The notes: generated from the letters alone by a model not told the origin. A stretch of DNA of 64,000 nt from Shewanella canadensis (GCF_003966225.1 NZ_RXNU01000004.1:248001-312000), one strand, 5' to 3'; counted from the first letter of the stretch, positions 1-9,529 are shown. A program made the numbers and translations.

Positions 1-1391
1 ACGTGACACTGACTGAGCTGATGGACACAATCGAAGAGCTATCGGAAGATGTGACCGACGATGATGCGCTGTCTATTCTGGAAGAGGTTAGCGATGAGAT
101 TGGTGATATCAGTGAGCGACTCAGACGTGAGGCATTAATTAATATTGTCGATTCGTCTAAAAATATGGATAACTTCAGCGTTCAAATTTCACAGCAAGCG
201 TCTAAGGTCTCCGAGCTCGACGTTTTCTTGCGTCAGCAGGTTGAGGTGAGTCAGTCGACCATGGATACCAGCGCCGAAATTAAACAGCTGGCGACTGAAG
301 CTTCTGGCGAAGTGCAGTGGCAGCAAAAACTATTTGTGTCTGCGTTAGTTATTTTGGCCTTGTTGTCTATGGCCGCCGCGTTCCTTATCGTGCGGGCCGT
401 TATTCACCCTATCAACAAGACTGTGCACCTTATGCAGGATATTGCCGATGGTGATGGTGACCTGACACAACGGCTCGAGTCGGAGGGTGACGATGAGATG
501 GCATTGATTGCCGGGGCCTTCAATCGTTTCGTTGAAAAAATGCAGGTGTTGCTAACCGATGTTACCCACTCAATGGAGGAGTTGCGTCAAGCCTCGAATC
601 AAACCCTGCAAGCGATGACGGATGGCAATGAGGCGATGCACAAACAGCAGCAGGAAGTGGAACAGATCGCTACTGCGATTAATGAGATGAGTGTGACCTC
701 TCAGGAAGTTGCCCAGAATGCTATTGGCGCAGAAAAGGCAGCGGTCGAAGTCAATGGGCATGCAGACTCGGGGAAGTTGGTCGTTAACAGTGCATTGAGT
801 TCGGTTTCAAGTCTTGCCGATGAGGTACAAAGTGCAGTCGATGTTATTAATTCATTGGATCAAAAGTCTTCATCTATCTACTCTGTGGTGAATGTGATTC
901 AGTCGGTATCGGAGCAGACAAACTTGCTGGCACTTAACGCTGCAATAGAGGCCGCCAGAGCCGGTGAGCAGGGGAGAGGGTTTGCCGTCGTGGCAGATGA
1001 AGTCAGAGCCCTTGCTGCGAAGGCGGAAAGCAGTACCAAGGATATTCGGGAGATCATCGATGAAATTCAAACTCTGACCAAGCAAGCGGTGACGGCAATG
1101 GAGTCGAGCAAAACGGTAAGCTCAGACACCTTGCTAGGTGCACAGTCAGCGAGTGAGGCGCTGGATGCGATAACCGGCTCCATGCATACCGTGACAGAGA
1201 TGAATACTCAAATTGCTCATGCGGCTACAGAGCAAACCGGGGTCACCGATGAGTTGAATCAACGGGTGATTCAGATCAGCGAGTTGTCTAACCTGACATC
1301 AATCCAGGTGTCGAATACGGTTGAGACCTGTGAGTCGTTAAATCGAATAAGCGAGACGCTGTCTAATCAGCTGACTCAATTTAAAGTGTAG
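1..1391 (+). CDS. Methyl-accepting chemotaxis protein, 5' end outside window
   Basis: This is the C-terminal 460 or so residues of a membrane chemoreceptor that signals through CheA/CheW to the flagellar motor. A periplasmic helical segment is followed by a transmembrane helix (about residues 110-130), a HAMP domain beginning near [10 protein letters not shown], and a long coiled-coil signalling domain. The conserved hairpin tip is present: the [20 protein letters not shown] stretch and then [12 protein letters not shown]. The reading frame is open at the left edge, so the GTG at position 3 is not the real start; the first transmembrane helix and most of the ligand domain are missing. The ligand is unknown. 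A strong hairpin terminator follows the stop codon. The family call is firm. Confidence 0.95.
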   Translation, partial: VTLTELMDTIEELSEDVTDDDALSILEEVSDEIGDISERLRREALINIVDSSKNMDNFSVQISQQASKVSELDVFLRQQVEVSQSTMDTSAEIKQLATEASGEVQWQQKLFVSALVILALLSMAAAFLIVRAVIHPINKTVHLMQDIADGDGDLTQRLESEGDDEMALIAGAFNRFVEKMQVLLTDVTHSMEELRQASNQTLQAMTDGNEAMHKQQQEVEQIATAINEMSVTSQEVAQNAIGAEKAAVEVNGHADSGKLVVNSALSSVSSLADEVQSAVDVINSLDQKSSSIYSVVNVIQSVSEQTNLLALNAAIEAARAGEQGRGFAVVADEVRALAAKAESSTKDIREIIDEIQTLTKQAVTAMESSKTVSSDTLLGAQSASEALDAITGSMHTVTEMNTQIAHAATEQTGVTDELNQRVIQISELSNLTSIQVSNTVETCESLNRISETLSNQLTQFKV

Positions 1392-1419
1392 GTTAGATTC
1401 AAAAAGGAAAGCGTAAACG

Positions 1420-1450
1420 AAAACCGGGAGCCAAACGGCTCCCGGTTTTT
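1420..1450 (+). terminator. Intrinsic terminator after the MCP gene
   Basis: A perfect 13-bp stem (AAAACCGGGAGCC pairing with GGCTCCCGGTTTT) with a 4-nt AAAC loop runs into a T tract. It lies 29 bases after the MCP stop and before the convergent acetyltransferase gene, so it may serve both strands. Confidence 0.9.
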
Positions 1451-1505
1451 ATTTTAACGAGCTGTTTATTCGGGAATGCTGCAGTGGGCTCACTCTTAAT
1501 CAGTC

Positions 1506-2012
1506 TTAAGTGGTTAAGTGCTTATGAAATACCGTGACCTTATGCCCCATATAGCTATCTCTTCCACGTTCAATCATGCCCACTTTTCTGGCTAATGCTT
1601 CGGAGCCTCTATTACCTAACAGGATTAAGGCAATGGCTTCATTGATACCAAATTGCGGGAAGGCTTCCAGTGCCTTACTTCCGGCTTCGAAGCCTATTCC
1701 TTTGCCCCAATATTCCGGAAGGTAGCGATATCCTAGCTCAACCTCGTTAAATTCGGTGACAAACTTTGGCCCACAAAAACCAATCACCTTTTTATCGGCT
1801 TTATGTTCGACAGCCCAGCGGCAATAACCTAACTCTTCATAGCTTGGCAGTATGACCTCATTCAGTATCTGCTCGGCTTGAGATATTGATGACATAGGTT
1901 CGCCCGGAATATAGGTCAATATCTCGGGAATGCTGTTAAGCAGGTATATGGCATGAGTATCCTGGTCGTTGAAGCGCCGTAACACCAGCCTGTCCGTTTC
2001 AGCAATAATCAA
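1506..2012 (-). CDS. GNAT family N-acetyltransferase (RimJ/RimL type)
   Basis: A 168-residue cytoplasmic acetyl-CoA dependent acetyltransferase. The N-terminus (ETDRLVLRRFNDQD) is the usual beginning of the RimJ/RimL/SpeG branch, and YRYLPEYWGKGIGFEAGSKAL is the acetyl-CoA binding motif with its pyrophosphate loop. Translation appears to start at TTG, with a GAGGGAG ribosome site six bases upstream; no in-frame ATG is better placed. The gene stands alone and faces the MCP gene. The substrate (ribosomal protein, amino acid or antibiotic) cannot be told from sequence. Confidence 0.85.
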   Translation of the reverse strand: MIIAETDRLVLRRFNDQDTHAIYLLNSIPEILTYIPGEPMSSISQAEQILNEVILPSYEELGYCRWAVEHKADKKVIGFCGPKFVTEFNEVELGYRYLPEYWGKGIGFEAGSKALEAFPQFGINEAIALILLGNRGSEALARKVGMIERGRDSYMGHKVTVFHKHLTT

Positions 2013-2146
2013 ATCTAGCTCCCTCTCTATCCTTGATGATGGTTAAATTTAACCTATTTATAACATGTGCGCGGCTAAGAGTGATAGATATCTGCTCTTT
2101 CAGGGTTTAGAAATTTTGTAAGCGGGAGTGTTGACGGGGGGGGCTA

Positions 2147-2460
2147 ATACCAGTCGGTATAAGAAAGTGATCTACTCAGAGTGATTTTTGGCAAACTAAT
2201 TCAAGGCGAATGGATGAGGGAATGGTCCTCCCTTTTGAAGTCATTCAACGCAGAAGTAGGCAGCCCAAAACACTCCTGAAAGGCGAGTTTTAGCGCATCC
2301 GATGCTGTGTTAACGAGCTTAAACGTAGAATAACTATGTTCTTCACTCGTTGCGAACAACACGGATGTTGTAAATGCCCTTTATGCAGGAGCAATAAAGG
2401 GCCTTGCCTCAGAAGCGTTAAATTCTCGCTGAGCGATCACATCTTTATACTGATTGGTAT
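2147..2460. repeat. MITE-like dispersed repeat, copy 1
   Basis: A non-coding element of about 314 bp bounded by imperfect terminal inverted repeats (ATACCAGTC at the left, GATTGGTAT at the right). A second copy lies at 38145-38410. Shared blocks include CAAGGCG.AT.GATGAGG, CCCTTTT.AGTCA, AGAATAACTAT, CCTTGCCT and GATCACAT.TTTA. This copy carries about 50 extra bases in the right half. Short inverted ends, no transposase gene and no conserved frame suggest a mobilised non-autonomous element. The rest of the 2013-2533 gap shows nothing else. Confidence 0.75.
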
Positions 2461-2533
2461 AAGGATGAACTTGAGAGTTAAGACAAAGTTAAGACAGAGC
2501 GAAGTGAACCATTATTCCACTCTGTCTTTAGCC

Positions 2534-3787
2534 TTATTTTACAACCGCTTGATGAAATCGGTTACCGATCACGCCGCCGACAAGCAAAAAGATCAGGTAA
2601 ATCCAGCCAGATAGCGACAAGTTAGCGATAGGGGTAAATAGGGCGCCAACATTACAGCCATTGGCGAAGCGAGTACCCAATCCCATCAGCAGGCCGCCTA
2701 AGGCGAAAAGTGCGAACTGTTTCGGTGAATGATTAAGCTTAAATGAGAAGGCAAATTTTCCCATGAAGAGCACGGCCACTAAGGTGCCTAACATGATGGC
2801 AAAATTTTGCACTGAAATCCCATGGCTGAAGAATGAGGTGGTAAACATAGCCGTAGGGCGATGAGTAAAGTTGGCAATATCATCGACACTGACCCCAAAG
2901 GCCATTAAGCCTTTAGCGAACCAGATCCCGAATGGCGTCGAAGCGCCCCATCCAGCGCCCGTGGACATCATCATCACACCAAAGATTAAGGCGATAACGA
3001 GCGCCGTGGTCTTCATCTCCCACAGGTTACCCAGCCACTGTCGATAGCTGCTGGTACTCAATAGGGTGAAGCCTTGCTCAGTGTCTCTTGCTGTCATGTT
3101 TTGACGCGCGGTCTCTCCATCGACACCTAAGAATGTCCCATTGGCGCGACGGTAGTTTTCATACTTCTTGGCACAAAACACCACTATTCCGGCGAGTATC
3201 ATCGTCATTAGTACAGCCATAAAGTAGCCGTTTAATGGGCCCCAGCTAAATAGATCCGGCAGGTAGACGCCCTTACCGACGAAGCTAGCCGAAGAAAATG
3301 CCGTGGTGGTGATCCAGCTCTGGGTCGCCTGTAGTGGAAAACCTAAGAAAACACCGCCGCCAAAAAAGAGCAGTGTCGTTAACGCGCGGGGAACATCACT
3401 CACCAATTCGACCATTACACCTGTCGCGCAGCAACTCGACAGACTCATGCCTGCACCAAACATCACGCCCCCCAGGAGTAAGCCTAAGTTGATTGGATTA
3501 ACCCAGAGATCATAATTATTGATATCAGAATTGAGCAATAACCCGGCATTGATAACAGCGGTCACCACGAACATCAGCATCAAGGTTTGTAAGAGTTGAG
3601 TCGAGCCGCGCCTGTAGGCACGATTAACACTCCCGGCAAAACCAATCGAGCCCTTGGCTAAGGCGAAACCAAGACTCAAACCGAACAGTAAACGTAAAAA
3701 AAGAGATGAGTCCTCAAGTAGTGTGCCACCTAAGACTAGGGTGACAATAAGGATTGAGACGGCAGATAGCGCTTGTTTTTTATTCAT
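2534..3787 (-). CDS. YeeE/YedE family membrane transporter (sulfur-compound uptake type)
   Basis: A polytopic inner-membrane protein of about 417 residues made of two homologous halves. Each half carries the family cysteine motif: SLSSCCATG in the first and FANGCNVGALF in the second. In the studied member TsuA such cysteines relay thiosulfate across the membrane, so uptake of thiosulfate or a related sulfur species is likely. I chose the ATG at 3787 (MNKKQALSAVS), because the GTG-started extension of 28 residues is not family-like. No sulfurtransferase or SirA-like gene is adjacent. Substrate inferred; family call firm. Confidence 0.85.
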   Translation of the reverse strand: MNKKQALSAVSILIVTLVLGGTLLEDSSLFLRLLFGLSLGFALAKGSIGFAGSVNRAYRRGSTQLLQTLMLMFVVTAVINAGLLLNSDINNYDLWVNPINLGLLLGGVMFGAGMSLSSCCATGVMVELVSDVPRALTTLLFFGGGVFLGFPLQATQSWITTTAFSSASFVGKGVYLPDLFSWGPLNGYFMAVLMTMILAGIVVFCAKKYENYRRANGTFLGVDGETARQNMTARDTEQGFTLLSTSSYRQWLGNLWEMKTTALVIALIFGVMMMSTGAGWGASTPFGIWFAKGLMAFGVSVDDIANFTHRPTAMFTTSFFSHGISVQNFAIMLGTLVAVLFMGKFAFSFKLNHSPKQFALFALGGLLMGLGTRFANGCNVGALFTPIANLSLSGWIYLIFLLVGGVIGNRFHQAVVK

Positions 3788-4205
3788 TAAGACAACAATT
3801 TTAAAGTAAATGAAGTAGATAACAGAGAAGTGACATTGGCTAAGTCGCCATGTTTCAACTGATAAAAACACAGGAGTTAAATGATGGGCGAATTGTCGTG
3901 ATAACTAAGCCCCATGTCCAGTGTTTGATATGACCATTTAGTATATCTTGGTCGCTCTGGCTATATTGATTTAGAGTCGCTTAAGCCATTTTGAGACTCA
4001 TTATTACAGGTTTCCTCTCTGGAATGGATTACTTGAGGGAGCAGGCAAGAGAGTTACCTCTTATCACCGAGGAGTTAGCAATGGCAGTTGCTCTATAGTG
4101 GAGTTCTTGTTGGTGAGGTGACAACTAGGCTATCTTTATTACTTCGATGGACAAAGGCGATTTCATCAACTAAAAGATCTTAAGGTGTATCGGAAAATTT
4201 AGCCG
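3788..4205. other. Intergenic region, no gene seen
   Basis: The divergent promoter region between the YeeE-type transporter and the solute-binding protein. No coding frame, strong hairpin or recognisable operator was found. Confidence 0.5.
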
Positions 4206-5114
4206 ATGGAGAGCATCTTGAGTAATTGCATTTTGTCACAGAGTATTAAATCCTGGCATAGCGCTGCCATTCGTTTATTGGGCCGGAGCCTCTGCCTTGT
4301 GGGATTCCTGCTGTCTATGGGGCTAGTTATTGAGGGCGTTATTGGGAAATCTATGGCTTCAGAGTCACCAGGCAGGCCATTTAGAGTCTGTTTTGAGATG
4401 CAAGATAACATGCCTTTTATTCAGGGGGTACCCGAGGATGGTGTGGTAGTACTCGGTGAGCATGGGGTCTTAGCGGATCTGTTAATCCTTGCGGCAGAGC
4501 AGCACAGTATAGAGTTAAGCTTCTCCTTTATGCCTTGGAAGCGTTGCATTCAGCAGCTGGGTCAAGGCAAGGTCGATGGGATCATTGCCGCCATCTGGTC
4601 TTCTGAGCGTGACTCATGGGGCGTATTTCCTAAGATGGGGGAAGCGGTAGATAATGAGAGGGCGATCTGGTTTGTCGATTACCTCATCTATATTAAGTCA
4701 GGCTCTGGGCTCAATTGGGACGGTAGCAATTTTTCAGGTGTCCACTACGGTATTGCGGCACCACTGGGTTATATTGCGCATCAAAAATTGAGTGAGCTTG
4801 GGGTGCTGCACAATCAAAATCTCTCCCTTACCGATGGCTTTGCGCTATTGGCGTTGGAGCGTCTGGATGGTTATGTGGTTGAGGAGAGTATTGGCCGCCG
4901 GGTTATTAATGATCTGCAACTGACCGATAAGCTAGTGTCGTTAGCAACTCCTTTTATGCGTGTGCATTGGTTTATACCTGTTTCTCATCAATGGTATAAG
5001 GCTTACCCTGAGTTCTCATTGGAGTTTTGGCTTACCCTGAAGGGTATCCGGGAAACTCAGGGAGAGGCATTGTTGCAACATTATCTTGAGCTACCTCCTG
5101 AGCGAAATAAGTAG
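4206..5114 (+). CDS. Periplasmic solute-binding protein (SBP_bac_3-like)
   Basis: A 302-residue protein with a hydrophobic N-terminal segment (about residues 25-50, LLGRSLCLVGFLLSMGLVIEGV) that looks like an export signal. The rest is a family-3 type binding fold: PFRVCFEMQDNMPF, then GVLADLLILAAEQHSIELSFSFMPWKRCIQQLGQGKVDGIIAAIWS, and a second lobe with a HQKLSELG helix. This class usually binds amino acids or small organic acids, but no permease or ATPase genes are adjacent, so it may serve a distant ABC system or act as a sensor. The binding residues are not well enough conserved to name a ligand. Confidence 0.8.
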   Translation: MESILSNCILSQSIKSWHSAAIRLLGRSLCLVGFLLSMGLVIEGVIGKSMASESPGRPFRVCFEMQDNMPFIQGVPEDGVVVLGEHGVLADLLILAAEQHSIELSFSFMPWKRCIQQLGQGKVDGIIAAIWSSERDSWGVFPKMGEAVDNERAIWFVDYLIYIKSGSGLNWDGSNFSGVHYGIAAPLGYIAHQKLSELGVLHNQNLSLTDGFALLALERLDGYVVEESIGRRVINDLQLTDKLVSLATPFMRVHWFIPVSHQWYKAYPEFSLEFWLTLKGIRETQGEALLQHYLELPPERNK

Positions 5115-5212
5115 GGGTAAACTACTAAAGAGTAAAGGGCTTCAGAAACTATTAACCCTCATAAACTAAGCACTCTCTCAAATAGTAATATGTTAGTCTT
5201 GGCTGATGTCAC

Positions 5213-5806
5213 TTGAATACGCAGGCTAGTCTCACCGTGGACACATTTACCGAGGTTGTTAATTTTTTCTCCGGTTTTGGCATCCCAAGTCAGGTGGTTA
5301 AATCACAACTGTCTCAATTCAGGTCGATCTCATTGAGCGCTGCAGGAGTGTTACTCGTTCAGGGAGCCGAACAGGACTATGGCTATTTTATCGTGTCCGG
5401 CACGCTTAGAGCCTGTCATTACGGTGAGAGTGGCCTTGAGCGATGCAAGGAATTTTATTTTGAGGGTGAGCTATGTTTCCTCTATTCAAGCTGGTTGCAG
5501 GGAGTGACGGCGCAATATCAAATCGAAGCTATCGCTGAGGCTGAAGTGGTAAGGATCCCTTTGAGTTTACTGGCATTACCCCAACTATTACCCGCTAAAG
5601 TCGCACTACTGCAGCAACAGCTGATATTCAAGGAGCAGAAAGAAGCACTGTTATTACTCAATACCCCGGAACAACGATATCGACACCTGCAGCAGTATTG
5701 GCCACATTGGGTGACTAAACTTAACAACATTCAAATTGCCAGCTATATAGGCATCAACCCTGTCAGTCTTTCTCGATTAAAAGCGAGAATTAAAAGCGAA
5801 AAATAA
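5213..5806 (+). CDS. Crp/Fnr-type transcriptional regulator
   Basis: A 197-residue regulator with an N-terminal cyclic-nucleotide-like beta roll (about residues 25-125, containing GAEQDYGYFIVSGTLRACHY and FEGELCFLYSSW) and a C-terminal helix-turn-helix (IQIASYIGINPVSLSRLKARIK). There is no Fnr-type cysteine cluster, and the phosphate-binding cassette does not look like canonical CRP, so the ligand is unknown. The best start is TTG at 5213, because nearby ATGs are out of frame. ygjV follows 91 bases later on the same strand and may be controlled by or co-transcribed with it. Confidence 0.85.
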   Translation: MNTQASLTVDTFTEVVNFFSGFGIPSQVVKSQLSQFRSISLSAAGVLLVQGAEQDYGYFIVSGTLRACHYGESGLERCKEFYFEGELCFLYSSWLQGVTAQYQIEAIAEAEVVRIPLSLLALPQLLPAKVALLQQQLIFKEQKEALLLLNTPEQRYRHLQQYWPHWVTKLNNIQIASYIGINPVSLSRLKARIKSEK

Positions 5807-5897
5807 AGAGGTCACTTAACTTAAGTTAATTCCTCCTTTGCGGTTTCTCTCCATAATCCCTGCATTATTTTTATTATAAAATCCGTAGGAGGAAACT

Positions 5898-6410
5898 GTG
5901 TCGGCATTTCTTTGGTCTCAAGTTTTGATAGCCATCGCTATCATATTCGATCTGGTATCATTTCAATTTAAGCAGAGGCAACAAATTGTCTGTTGCTTAT
6001 GTGTTTCGGGCCTCTTGATTAGTGCCCATTTTGTTTTACTCGAACAGTGGACCGCGGCAGGCTTGATGTTGCTGGCGAGCATTCGTTATTTCACCAGTAT
6101 TTTTACCACCTCTAAGAGGTTGATGTTCCTCTTTCTAACCTGTGCCTTGATGATCACCGCTATGACGTTTACCGGCTTAATCAGCTTGTTGAGTTTTAGC
6201 GGAACGCTATTTCAAACCACGGCTGCATTTTGTCAAAGCGATCAACGTCTGCGGCAGCTAATGATTGTGGGGACTTCTCTGTGGTTGATTCATAACTATC
6301 TGGCTGGTTCGCCGACCGCCGTGGTCATGGAGGTGTTGTTTATTGGCAGCAACATCATCGGCTATTACCGATATTATGGGATGAGTCTGCGGCTGCAGGC
6401 TAGGTGCTGA
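5898..6410 (+). CDS. ygjV: YgjV family inner-membrane protein
   Basis: A 170-residue hydrophobic protein with about five or six membrane helices. The N-terminal SAFLWSQVLIAIAIIFDLVSFQFKQRQ and the C-terminal SPTAVVMEVLFIGSNIIGYYRYY match the YgjV (Imp-YgjV) family of unknown function. It starts at GTG with a strong AGGAGG site seven bases upstream. It follows the Crp-like regulator and ends before a hairpin terminator. The length is normal for the family. Its role is unknown. Confidence 0.85.
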   Translation: MSAFLWSQVLIAIAIIFDLVSFQFKQRQQIVCCLCVSGLLISAHFVLLEQWTAAGLMLLASIRYFTSIFTTSKRLMFLFLTCALMITAMTFTGLISLLSFSGTLFQTTAAFCQSDQRLRQLMIVGTSLWLIHNYLAGSPTAVVMEVLFIGSNIIGYYRYYGMSLRLQARC

Positions 6411-6458
6411 CTTTGTTCCTATAGATAAAATGACTAAAGAGAGAGTTTAAACTAAAGA

Positions 6459-6483
6459 GAAATACCGCCAATTGCGGTATTTC
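6459..6483. terminator. Hairpin terminator between ygjV and the DUF3300 gene
   Basis: A 10-bp perfect stem (GAAATACCGC with GCGGTATTTC) and 5-nt loop between two convergent genes. The A- and T-rich flanks suit termination in both directions. Confidence 0.75.
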
Positions 6484-6547
6484 TTGATTGACTACATTGA
6501 TGGGGGGCCGTTGAGGAACCATGGGATTTAGCCCCCGAGTCGACTCG

Positions 6548-7939
6548 TTAATCGCGGATCTTTGTTCGGGACCCGCTCTGTTGATGCCCCCCGCTTTTAT
6601 GAGAGCTGCTCTTATTGGCCGAGGAGTGAGTCGGCCTGCTGGAGTTATGGCTCTTCACCTGCTGACGGCTCTGCTTTGGCTGTATAGAGCGTTGGGGTTG
6701 ATGACTCTTTACCTGCTGATGGCTCTTCGCTGGCTGATGATTCTTTAGATCTCGTTGATGACTTTTCACATCTCGCTGATGGCTCTTCTTTGGCTGCACA
6801 GAATGTTGGGGTTGATAGCTTTTCACCTGCTGACGACTTTTCGCTGGCTGATGGCTCTTCACCTGCTTGTGGCTGGGTGTGTTGTGAAGCTTATTGGTAA
6901 ACCGCTGTTCACGACTCTTACTTAACTGTTTATTTAGCTCACGGCTCTTACTTAGCTCACGGCTGTTTGCTTTACCGCTATGGAGTCGGTTGTTGCTCAC
7001 GTTTGCGTGACTCGACTGATGACGTTCGGCTTTTCTTACCTGTTTGGTATGCGCCATGCTTGGGCGATGGCTATTATATCTTTGTTTCACATGGTTACTG
7101 CGGTAAGCAACGCCACGTCTATGTTGTGGCTTATGTTGCCAGCGCTGAGCCCCGTGACTGGTGACGATTCTGCCTCTGTGACGATAATGGTGTGAATTAT
7201 GATGGTGCGTCACCACAATATGATGATTGCTCCAATGGAATGCACTGAAATAGAAGTTAAACCTGATATGTACGCCTGTGTTCCAGTAAAAATGTCCATA
7301 GGGGCGGCGAACATAATAGGGGTATGGTGCCCAATATACCGGAGGATAACGGTACCAGCGCCAATGACCATAGACGACTCTGGGATCGTAGTAGGGCACA
7401 TAGATCACCTCGGGTTGTGCTGGCTCGATGACAATCTGATTATTAACCCGTGTGACCGAGACATTTTCCATCTCAGACAAGCTATCGGCTTCATCGGCTT
7501 GCTGTCTCAATGATTGAATGCTGGCGAGTAATTTAGCCTCATCTTGAAGGAACGCATCACCCAACTTTTGAGTCCAGGTTAAGTCGTTACTGAGTTTTTC
7601 CAGTACGTTCGGGAAGGCAAGCAGGGCGATGACACTGGGATCCCACTCTTTGCCTTCTGCCTTCGCCATTAATTGTTCGGCAGGCAGAAGCGTATTTTTA
7701 CTCTGCAATCGACTGGCTTCCACCACTTCCAGCGGATAGGTTGCCGCGATGAGTATATGAGTTAGTAGACTGTCCGGATACAGGGCGATTGGGGCAAGCA
7801 TCTGCTCTAGCTCAGCTTCACTGAACATCGATTGTGCACTGTCATTGGTTAATTCTTGGGCGCTGACATCTTGCATCAGTACTACCGGAGTGAACACTAT
7901 CAATAAGGATAGGTAACACCATTGTATGAATGTTTTCAT
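6548..7939 (-). CDS. DUF3300 domain-containing secreted protein with low-complexity tail
   Basis: A 463-residue protein with a signal peptide (residues 1-28, ending VSAQE) and a DUF3300 domain over about residues 35-230. The domain is marked by LAPIALYPDSLLTHILIAATYPLEVVEA, WDPSVIALLAFPNVLEKL, and the aromatic QPEVIYVPYYDPRVVYGHW stretch. The last 200 residues are rich in His, Lys, Gln, Ser and Arg, with an internal repeat of about 38 codons (SHQPAKS..QVKS.QPQ units). The domain's function is unknown; the basic, His-rich tail could bind metal or surface polymers. A GGAGA ribosome site precedes the ATG, and a PhoP-like box lies 54 bases upstream, so the neighbouring two-component system may control it. 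Confidence 0.85.
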   Translation of the reverse strand: MKTFIQWCYLSLLIVFTPVVLMQDVSAQELTNDSAQSMFSEAELEQMLAPIALYPDSLLTHILIAATYPLEVVEASRLQSKNTLLPAEQLMAKAEGKEWDPSVIALLAFPNVLEKLSNDLTWTQKLGDAFLQDEAKLLASIQSLRQQADEADSLSEMENVSVTRVNNQIVIEPAQPEVIYVPYYDPRVVYGHWRWYRYPPVYWAPYPYYVRRPYGHFYWNTGVHIRFNFYFSAFHWSNHHIVVTHHHNSHHYRHRGRIVTSHGAQRWQHKPQHRRGVAYRSNHVKQRYNSHRPSMAHTKQVRKAERHQSSHANVSNNRLHSGKANSRELSKSRELNKQLSKSREQRFTNKLHNTPSHKQVKSHQPAKSRQQVKSYQPQHSVQPKKSHQRDVKSHQRDLKNHQPAKSHQQVKSHQPQRSIQPKQSRQQVKSHNSSRPTHSSANKSSSHKSGGHQQSGSRTKIRD

Positions 7940-7992
7940 GTCGTCTCCAAACTCATTCTTATGACTTTAGAGACATAATAAAGAGTCGAAGA

Positions 7993-8008
7993 TGAACACA
8001 AGCTGAAA
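7993..8008 (-). promoter_or_regulatory. PhoP-like direct-repeat box upstream of the DUF3300 gene
   Basis: On the minus strand this reads TTTCAGCTTGTGTTCA, two TTCA half-sites 11 bp apart. The core TTCAGCTTGTGTTCA is identical to a site at 10815-10829 in front of the surface-protein gene. An 11-bp direct repeat is the spacing used by PhoP/OmpR-family regulators. Confidence 0.6.
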
Positions 8009-8017
8009 GGCTTCCCT

Positions 8018-8081
8018 TGTAAGAGCGGCTTCAGCCGCGAAGCTTTCTCTAACAATATTCCCGGCTAAAGCCAGTCCTACA
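8018..8081. repeat. REP/BIME-like inverted repeat pair
   Basis: TGTAAGAGCGGCTTCAGCCG on one side is mirrored by CGGCTAAAGCCAGTCCTACA on the other. This is the usual look of paired REP sequences in gamma-proteobacteria. It lies between the sensor kinase stop and the DUF3300 promoter and could stabilise the 3' end of the kinase mRNA. Confidence 0.65.
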
Positions 8082-8107
8082 TATAACATTCCCAGCTAAA
8101 TGAAATT

Positions 8108-9529
8108 TTAATCGTTATTTTTTTGCCCCCAGCGGAAGCTTATCTCAAACTTAGCACCGCCCAGCTTCTCTGAGCTGGACACTGAAAGCTTGCCGTTATA
8201 ACTGTCGATAAGATCACGCACGATGGCAAGGCCTATACCGTGACCTTGGCTGTATGAGTCGGCGCGAATGCCCCTCTCAAATATCTGGCTCTGTTGCTCG
8301 GGGCTTACCCCTTGGCCGTCATCCTCTATCGCTATATTTAACTGAATGTCACTCGAGGTGACGCTTAATAACACCTTTGATTTCGCGGCTTTGCAGGCAT
8401 TATCTAGCAGGTTGCCCAGTATCTCGGTCAGGTCAGACTCATCGCCCTTAAATATGGCCTCACTATCGACTGATTCGGTGATCTCGATTTCGGGGACTCG
8501 GTAGATTTTCCCTAAGGTTCTGACGAGTTTTTCGCTGACAGAACTGACCTTAACCCCTAAGTGCCACGAAGAGCCCGCCGCGCTTTGGGCACGTTTGAGT
8601 TGATGGCCTATGATTTTATTGATCACACTTATCTGCTCAAAGGAGCCTAGGCTGAGATCTTTTTGACTCTGGATTACGGCTAAGGGGGTTTTCAGGCTAT
8701 GGGCAAGATCTGACAGGGCATTTCGGTATCTTTTGCGTTGGTTCTGCTCGGTATTAAGTAAGGTATTGAGTTGGCGCGCGACGGCTTGCAACTCCGTCGG
8801 GTAGTCTGCCCCCAGCTGCATGGCCCGGCCCTGTTCGACATCATTGAGTTCCTGTTTAAATTTAGCCAAGGGCTTCAAGGTCCAGAGCAGCCAAGCCAGC
8901 TGCACGATACCCAGCAGTGCCATTAAGATCAGTAACCAGGTCCAGAGTTGGCGGGTAAATTTATCTATCTGCAGCTGAAAGTCGGCCTGATCTTTAATTA
9001 TATGAATAGTGATGGGGAACTGCTGATTTTGCCTCTGCTCGAAACTGGCGCTGAAGCTGTAGATAATATGGGGTTTCCCCTCGAGGAGTATTTCGCCGAA
9101 CTCACTCTGACCCGTTGCCGGATGGGGCAAGTGTTGAGGCGTTTCAGACGCGAGAAAGGAGTTTGATTGCCACAGCAGATGTTTAGCCGGTATTCCCTGA
9201 GTTTTATCTGGTGTCGATATCAGTGCATATAAGCCGGATTGAATGACATTAAATTGATTTTCAACCAATAGCTCTGGCATGAGTAAACGATTATTGTCTA
9301 CTTCGGTGACGGCTAACACTGAATAGAGGTAAGCACTGAGTTCATTTTTAGCGGCGCTTTTCACCTGTTGCTTGAAGGCGTCGTTAAGAGTGAAACCAAT
9401 CAAGGGCAGCAGGACCAAGATCAACAGCAGGGCACTGACAACCAGTCTGGCCTTGAGTGAGTTGAGCAGGCCATTTTTTGAGGGCGTTGCTGTCTCTGAT
9501 TGAGCTTGAGAGGACGATTTATTCATCAA
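8108..9529 (-). CDS. Sensor histidine kinase, PhoQ-like
   Basis: A 473-residue membrane kinase. Transmembrane helix 1 lies at about residues 29-47, a periplasmic sensor domain at about 50-190, helix 2 at about 195-215, then a HAMP-like linker. The dimerisation helix carries the phospho-accepting His277 (LAHSLKTPLAVI), and the ATPase domain has the N box (LLDNACKAA) and G boxes (DDGQGV, GHGIGLAIV). It overlaps the response regulator gene by 11 bases, showing translational coupling. The domain plan and the regulator resemble PhoPQ, but the periplasmic domain is not obviously the acidic Mg-sensing type, so the signal is open. Confidence 0.88.
   Translation of the reverse strand: MMNKSSSQAQSETATPSKNGLLNSLKARLVVSALLLILVLLPLIGFTLNDAFKQQVKSAAKNELSAYLYSVLAVTEVDNNRLLMPELLVENQFNVIQSGLYALISTPDKTQGIPAKHLLWQSNSFLASETPQHLPHPATGQSEFGEILLEGKPHIIYSFSASFEQRQNQQFPITIHIIKDQADFQLQIDKFTRQLWTWLLILMALLGIVQLAWLLWTLKPLAKFKQELNDVEQGRAMQLGADYPTELQAVARQLNTLLNTEQNQRKRYRNALSDLAHSLKTPLAVIQSQKDLSLGSFEQISVINKIIGHQLKRAQSAAGSSWHLGVKVSSVSEKLVRTLGKIYRVPEIEITESVDSEAIFKGDESDLTEILGNLLDNACKAAKSKVLLSVTSSDIQLNIAIEDDGQGVSPEQQSQIFERGIRADSYSQGHGIGLAIVRDLIDSYNGKLSVSSSEKLGGAKFEISFRWGQKNND

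Noticed and set aside
2336..2614. 92-codon plus-strand frame near the YeeE gene
   Set aside because: It begins inside the dispersed repeat and runs into the 3' end of the transporter gene on the other strand; no ribosome site or family match.
6521..7513. Several plus-strand frames of 65-104 codons
   Set aside because: They are all antisense to the DUF3300 gene, whose repetitive composition leaves the opposite frames open.
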